Positions 61,524-64,000 of a DNA stretch of 64,000 nucleotides are shown here, piece after piece. The notes beneath the pieces were generated by a model, which searched no databases, had not been told where the DNA came from, and was given only the letters and a program-made list of their open reading frames with translations. This DNA is from Kitasatospora viridis. Lineage in GTDB: Bacteria > Actinomycetota > Actinomycetes > Streptomycetales > Streptomycetaceae. Position numbers and translations under genes: made by a program. Location: positions 496,001-560,000 of the forward strand of contig NZ_VIWT01000005.1 in the NCBI RefSeq assembly GCF_007829815.1, read 5' to 3'. Position 1 is the stretch's first letter, and every line of letters starts with the position of its first letter.

Positions 61524-62734
61524 GCACCCTCGCCAACCAACTGGTCCTGGCCGAACGCGAGGACGTCTCACGAGGCGTCAGACTGCTGCTCGGGCGACCG
61601 CTGATCACCGAGCGCGCGGACCGGTCGACCTTCGAGCTGATCCGCCGCAGGCAGGGCCCGTTGACGAAATGGTTCGACTACCACTGCGGCTGGCAGCTGG
61701 TGGTGGAACCCCGCCTGGGGTACGCGCGGTTGCTCAAGATCCGGACCGGCCCGGATGCCTCGCGCCCCGCCCGGCGGCCGCGTTCGGGCAAGGCGCCGTT
61801 CGACCGGCGCCGCTACACGCTGCTCTGCGTCGTCGCGGCCGAGCTGCTGCCCGTCCCGGTGACCACCGTCGGGCTCCTGGCCGATCGAGTCGTCCAGGCC
61901 TGTGCCACCGACGAGGCGCTGCCGCGGTTCGACACCGCGAGCAAGTCCGAACGCATGGCGCTCGTGGACGTCCTGAAGGTCCTGGAGTCCTTCGGCGCGC
62001 TGCTCACCATGGACGGCGTGACGGAGAACTTCGTCGACTCGGCGCAAGCGAAGGTGCTCTACCGGGTGGATGCCACCTTGCTGATGCGCCTGCTCGCCGC
62101 ACCCGTCGGGCCGTCCCGACTGGCAGTGCCGGCCGAGGAGTTGCCGCGGCGGTTCACGGAACTCCTGCCCGAGCTGGTGCGCGAGAGCCGGTACGGCGGG
62201 GCTGACGCGTCCGAGGTGCAGCACAACCTCCGGCTGCGGCACTCCGTGCTGCGCCGGCTCTTCGATGACCCGGTGCTCCACCATGACGAGCTGTCGGCCG
62301 ACGAACTGGCCTACCTCACGTCTCCCACGGGACGTCAGATCGTCCGGCGCGCGGCGGAGCAGGGCGGCTTCGTGCTGGAGGAGCGCGCCGACGGCCTGAT
62401 GGCCGTCGACCCGGACGGCATCGCCACGGACAGCAGGTTCCCCGACGACTCCTCGTCGGCCCGGATCGCCGCGCTGCTCCTGCTGGATCCGCTGACCGCC
62501 GCTCCGGGGGGTCTGACGCCGGAACAGCTCACCGCGGAGGCGGACGACCTGCTGCGCCGGTTCCCGCAGTGGGCGAAGAGTTACCAGTCGCAGGACGGAG
62601 CCCAGCGACTCGCCGGCGACGCGGTCCGTGTCCTGACCGACTTCGGCTTGGCCGACCGGACCACCGGCCGTACCGTCGCCCGGCCCGCCGCCTGTCGCTA
62701 CCGGGTGGCCCTGGCCGCCGGATCCACCCCGTGA
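61520..62734 (+). CDS. jetB: Wadjet type III JetB (DUF2398 family)
   Basis: 404 residues; ATG 61520 overlaps the jetA stop (ATGA). It matches the DUF2398/TIGR02678 family: NQLVLAEREDVSRGVRLLLGRPLIT, WFDYHCGWQLVVEPRLGYARL, FDRRRYTLLCVVAAELLP, and VLRRLFDDPVLHHDELSADE (quoted in parts). This is the KITE/MukE-like winged-helix partner of the complex, inferred from the gene order. The stop is 20 bp before the jetC start, with an eight-codon GTG reading frame bridging both ends. Confidence 0.82.
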   Translation: MSTLANQLVLAEREDVSRGVRLLLGRPLITERADRSTFELIRRRQGPLTKWFDYHCGWQLVVEPRLGYARLLKIRTGPDASRPARRPRSGKAPFDRRRYTLLCVVAAELLPVPVTTVGLLADRVVQACATDEALPRFDTASKSERMALVDVLKVLESFGALLTMDGVTENFVDSAQAKVLYRVDATLLMRLLAAPVGPSRLAVPAEELPRRFTELLPELVRESRYGGADASEVQHNLRLRHSVLRRLFDDPVLHHDELSADELAYLTSPTGRQIVRRAAEQGGFVLEERADGLMAVDPDGIATDSRFPDDSSSARIAALLLLDPLTAAPGGLTPEQLTAEADDLLRRFPQWAKSYQSQDGAQRLAGDAVRVLTDFGLADRTTGRTVARPAACRYRVALAAGSTP

Positions 62735-62753
62735 CCATTGAGGATCCCTTCCG

Positions 62754-64000
62754 ATGACTGTGACGGCACTCCCGCAGCCGACCGCGACCGAGGCCCAGCC
62801 AATCGCGACCGAGGCCCAGCCGACCGTGACCGAGGCCCAGCCGACCGCGACCGAGCAAGCGGCAGGGGCGCGCTGGCAGCCGTCCAGGGCCGGCATCCTC
62901 AACGTCTGGCGGTACTACGACGAGATCTTCACCTTCCACCAGGGCCGCCTGCTGCTGAGGGGTCAGAACGGCACCGGCAAGTCCAAGGCCTTGGAAGTAC
63001 TGCTGCCGTTCCTGTTCGACGCCAGCCTGCGCCCCAGCCGGTTGTCCACCTTCGGCGGCTCCGATCGCACCATGCACTGGAACCTGATGGGCGAGGGCGC
63101 GTCGGGCAAGACCCGGGTCGGCTACGTCTGGCTGGAGTTCCGCCGCGCCCACGAGGACGGACCGGCGTGGTTCACCTGCGGTGCCAGGCTCCAGGCGACC
63201 ACGCACACCAGCGGCGTCACCGCGGACTTCTTCACCACGACCGCGCGGATCGACGTGCCCGGCGGCCTCTCCCTGGTCAACGACGCCGGGCAGCCGCTCA
63301 CCCGTGCCGTGCTGGCCGAAGCCCTGCGCGGACGCGGCGAGTTGCACGCCGCGGCGGCCGACTACCGCGGCACGGTCCGCAGCACGCTCTTTCCCGGCTT
63401 GAGCGAGCAGCGCTACGACGCCATGATCACCGCCCTGCTCCAACTCCGGACTCCCAAGCTCTCCGAGCGCCTCGACCCGTCGCTCCTCTCCTCGCTGCTG
63501 TCCCGCGCCCTGCCGCCGCTCGGCCAGGGCGAGATCGCCGAGCTCGCCGAGGGGTTCGAGCGCCTGGACCGTCAGCGTGAGCACCTGAGGACCCTGGACG
63601 AGGAGGTCACCGCCGCCACCGCGGTCGCGACCCAGCAGCGCGGCTACGCCCAGCGGGTGCTGCGGGCCGGGGCGGCCGCGCTCATCTCCGCCACCACCGA
63701 GCTGGACAACCTCAGCCGCACCGCCCGGGATAGCGAGGAAGCGCACGCCGACGCCGTGGGTGAACGCGAGCGCACCATCCTGGCGAAGGCCGATCACGAA
63801 CACGCGGCCCAGGAGATCGAGGGCGCCATCGAGGGACTGCTCGACTCGGAGATCTATCGCCAGGGTCAGGAACTCGACCAGCTCCGCCGCCGTGCCGACC
63901 GTGCCGCCGAGGCTGCCGAGCGCGGCCGGTCGGCCGCCGACCGCAAGGTCCGCGCGGCCGGCGAGGACGCCGCACGGGCCGAGCAGGCCCGGGTGCGCGC
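62754..64000 (+). CDS. jetC: Wadjet type III JetC, SMC-like ATPase (3' truncated by window edge)
   Basis: 415 codons visible from ATG 62754 and open to base 64000. After a repetitive QPTATEA leader of about 45 residues comes ILNVWRYYDEIFTFHQGRLLLRG and Walker A GQNGTGKSKALEVLLP, the head of TIGR02680/SbcC-MukB-like ATPases. Next is a globular N-terminal lobe with RLSTFGGSDRTMHWNLMGEG; from about residue 270 on (LDRQREHLRTLDEEVTAATAVATQQ onward) the long coiled coil begins. Walker B and the signature motif must lie in the missing C-terminal part. It would drive loop extrusion with jetA and jetB. Confidence 0.85.
   Translation, partial: MTVTALPQPTATEAQPIATEAQPTVTEAQPTATEQAAGARWQPSRAGILNVWRYYDEIFTFHQGRLLLRGQNGTGKSKALEVLLPFLFDASLRPSRLSTFGGSDRTMHWNLMGEGASGKTRVGYVWLEFRRAHEDGPAWFTCGARLQATTHTSGVTADFFTTTARIDVPGGLSLVNDAGQPLTRAVLAEALRGRGELHAAAADYRGTVRSTLFPGLSEQRYDAMITALLQLRTPKLSERLDPSLLSSLLSRALPPLGQGEIAELAEGFERLDRQREHLRTLDEEVTAATAVATQQRGYAQRVLRAGAAALISATTELDNLSRTARDSEEAHADAVGERERTILAKADHEHAAQEIEGAIEGLLDSEIYRQGQELDQLRRRADRAAEAAERGRSAADRKVRAAGEDAARAEQARVR
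62775..62858 (+). repeat. Four-unit 21-bp tandem repeat in jetC
   Basis: Units of 21 bp (CAGCCGACCGCGACCGAGGCC type) are repeated four times with a few substitutions, giving four QPTATEA-like heptads at residues 8-35. It extends the disordered N-terminal leader ahead of the ATPase head; unit number could vary between strains. Confidence 0.85.

Overview
The window is very GC-rich DNA (roughly 70-75% by eye) with dense coding on both strands, many GTG/TTG starts and AGGAGG-type ribosome sites. It carries a SepF-like division protein, a family 2B encapsulin next to a geranyl-diphosphate methyltransferase, a DinB-family protein, a multidomain SpoIIE phosphatase and numerous TetR/LysR/LuxR regulators. 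Together these point to an actinomycete of the Streptomycetaceae (Streptomyces, Kitasatospora or Streptacidiphilus). No rRNA, tRNA, CRISPR array or insertion sequence was seen.

Layout. 0-6 kb: the tail of a LysR regulator, an enoyl-CoA hydratase, a wrecked GNAT pseudogene, the threonine-catabolic pair tdh-kbl followed by a LysR gene, and a Gfo/Idh/MocA oxidoreductase. 6-11.5 kb: a frameshifted secreted protein, a lipoprotein, a 55-residue protein divergent from a Clp-N-domain protein, and an M48 membrane protease. 11.5-20.5 kb: a tightly coupled acyl-CoA operon (AtuA-like DUF1446 protein, carboxyltransferase, biotin carboxylase with BCCP, acyl-CoA dehydrogenase, then an AMP-dependent acyl-CoA ligase and a TetR). 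20.5-36 kb: mostly single or paired housekeeping and accessory genes: PAS-GAF-SpoIIE-HATPase phosphatase, TetR-MFS efflux pair with a near-perfect operator, SepF paralogue, DinB, SDR, VTT membrane protein, MFS divergent from a ROK regulator, HTH-TOBE protein, GDPD, AI-2E transporter, hydrolase and two methyltransferases.

36-49.5 kb: a sedolisin-like secreted protease without propeptide, a 1183-residue membrane-anchored NACHT-type STAND ATPase, a DedA protein, an O-methyltransferase, an SDR with a three-site operator array, the encapsulin/GPP-methyltransferase pair (a 2-methylisoborneol-type locus lacking its terpene synthase), an ion-channel-like membrane protein, and a DUF4239 protein translationally coupled to a proline-rich protein. 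49.5-59.3 kb: TetR, LuxR/TrmB-like regulator, small membrane protein, an orphan HTH-coiled-coil-receiver protein, an amidase plus amino-acid permease with divergent TetR and operator, a GH1 beta-glucosidase and a small unknown protein.

59.3-64 kb: the start of a type III Wadjet-like SMC anti-plasmid system: jetA (DUF2397), jetB (DUF2398) and the 5' part of the SMC-like ATPase jetC, which runs off the right edge; jetD would be expected beyond. Immediately upstream lie decayed gene fragments, one of them a diverged copy of an internal piece of jetA with an in-frame stop. All functional statements are from reading motifs; no database search was possible.
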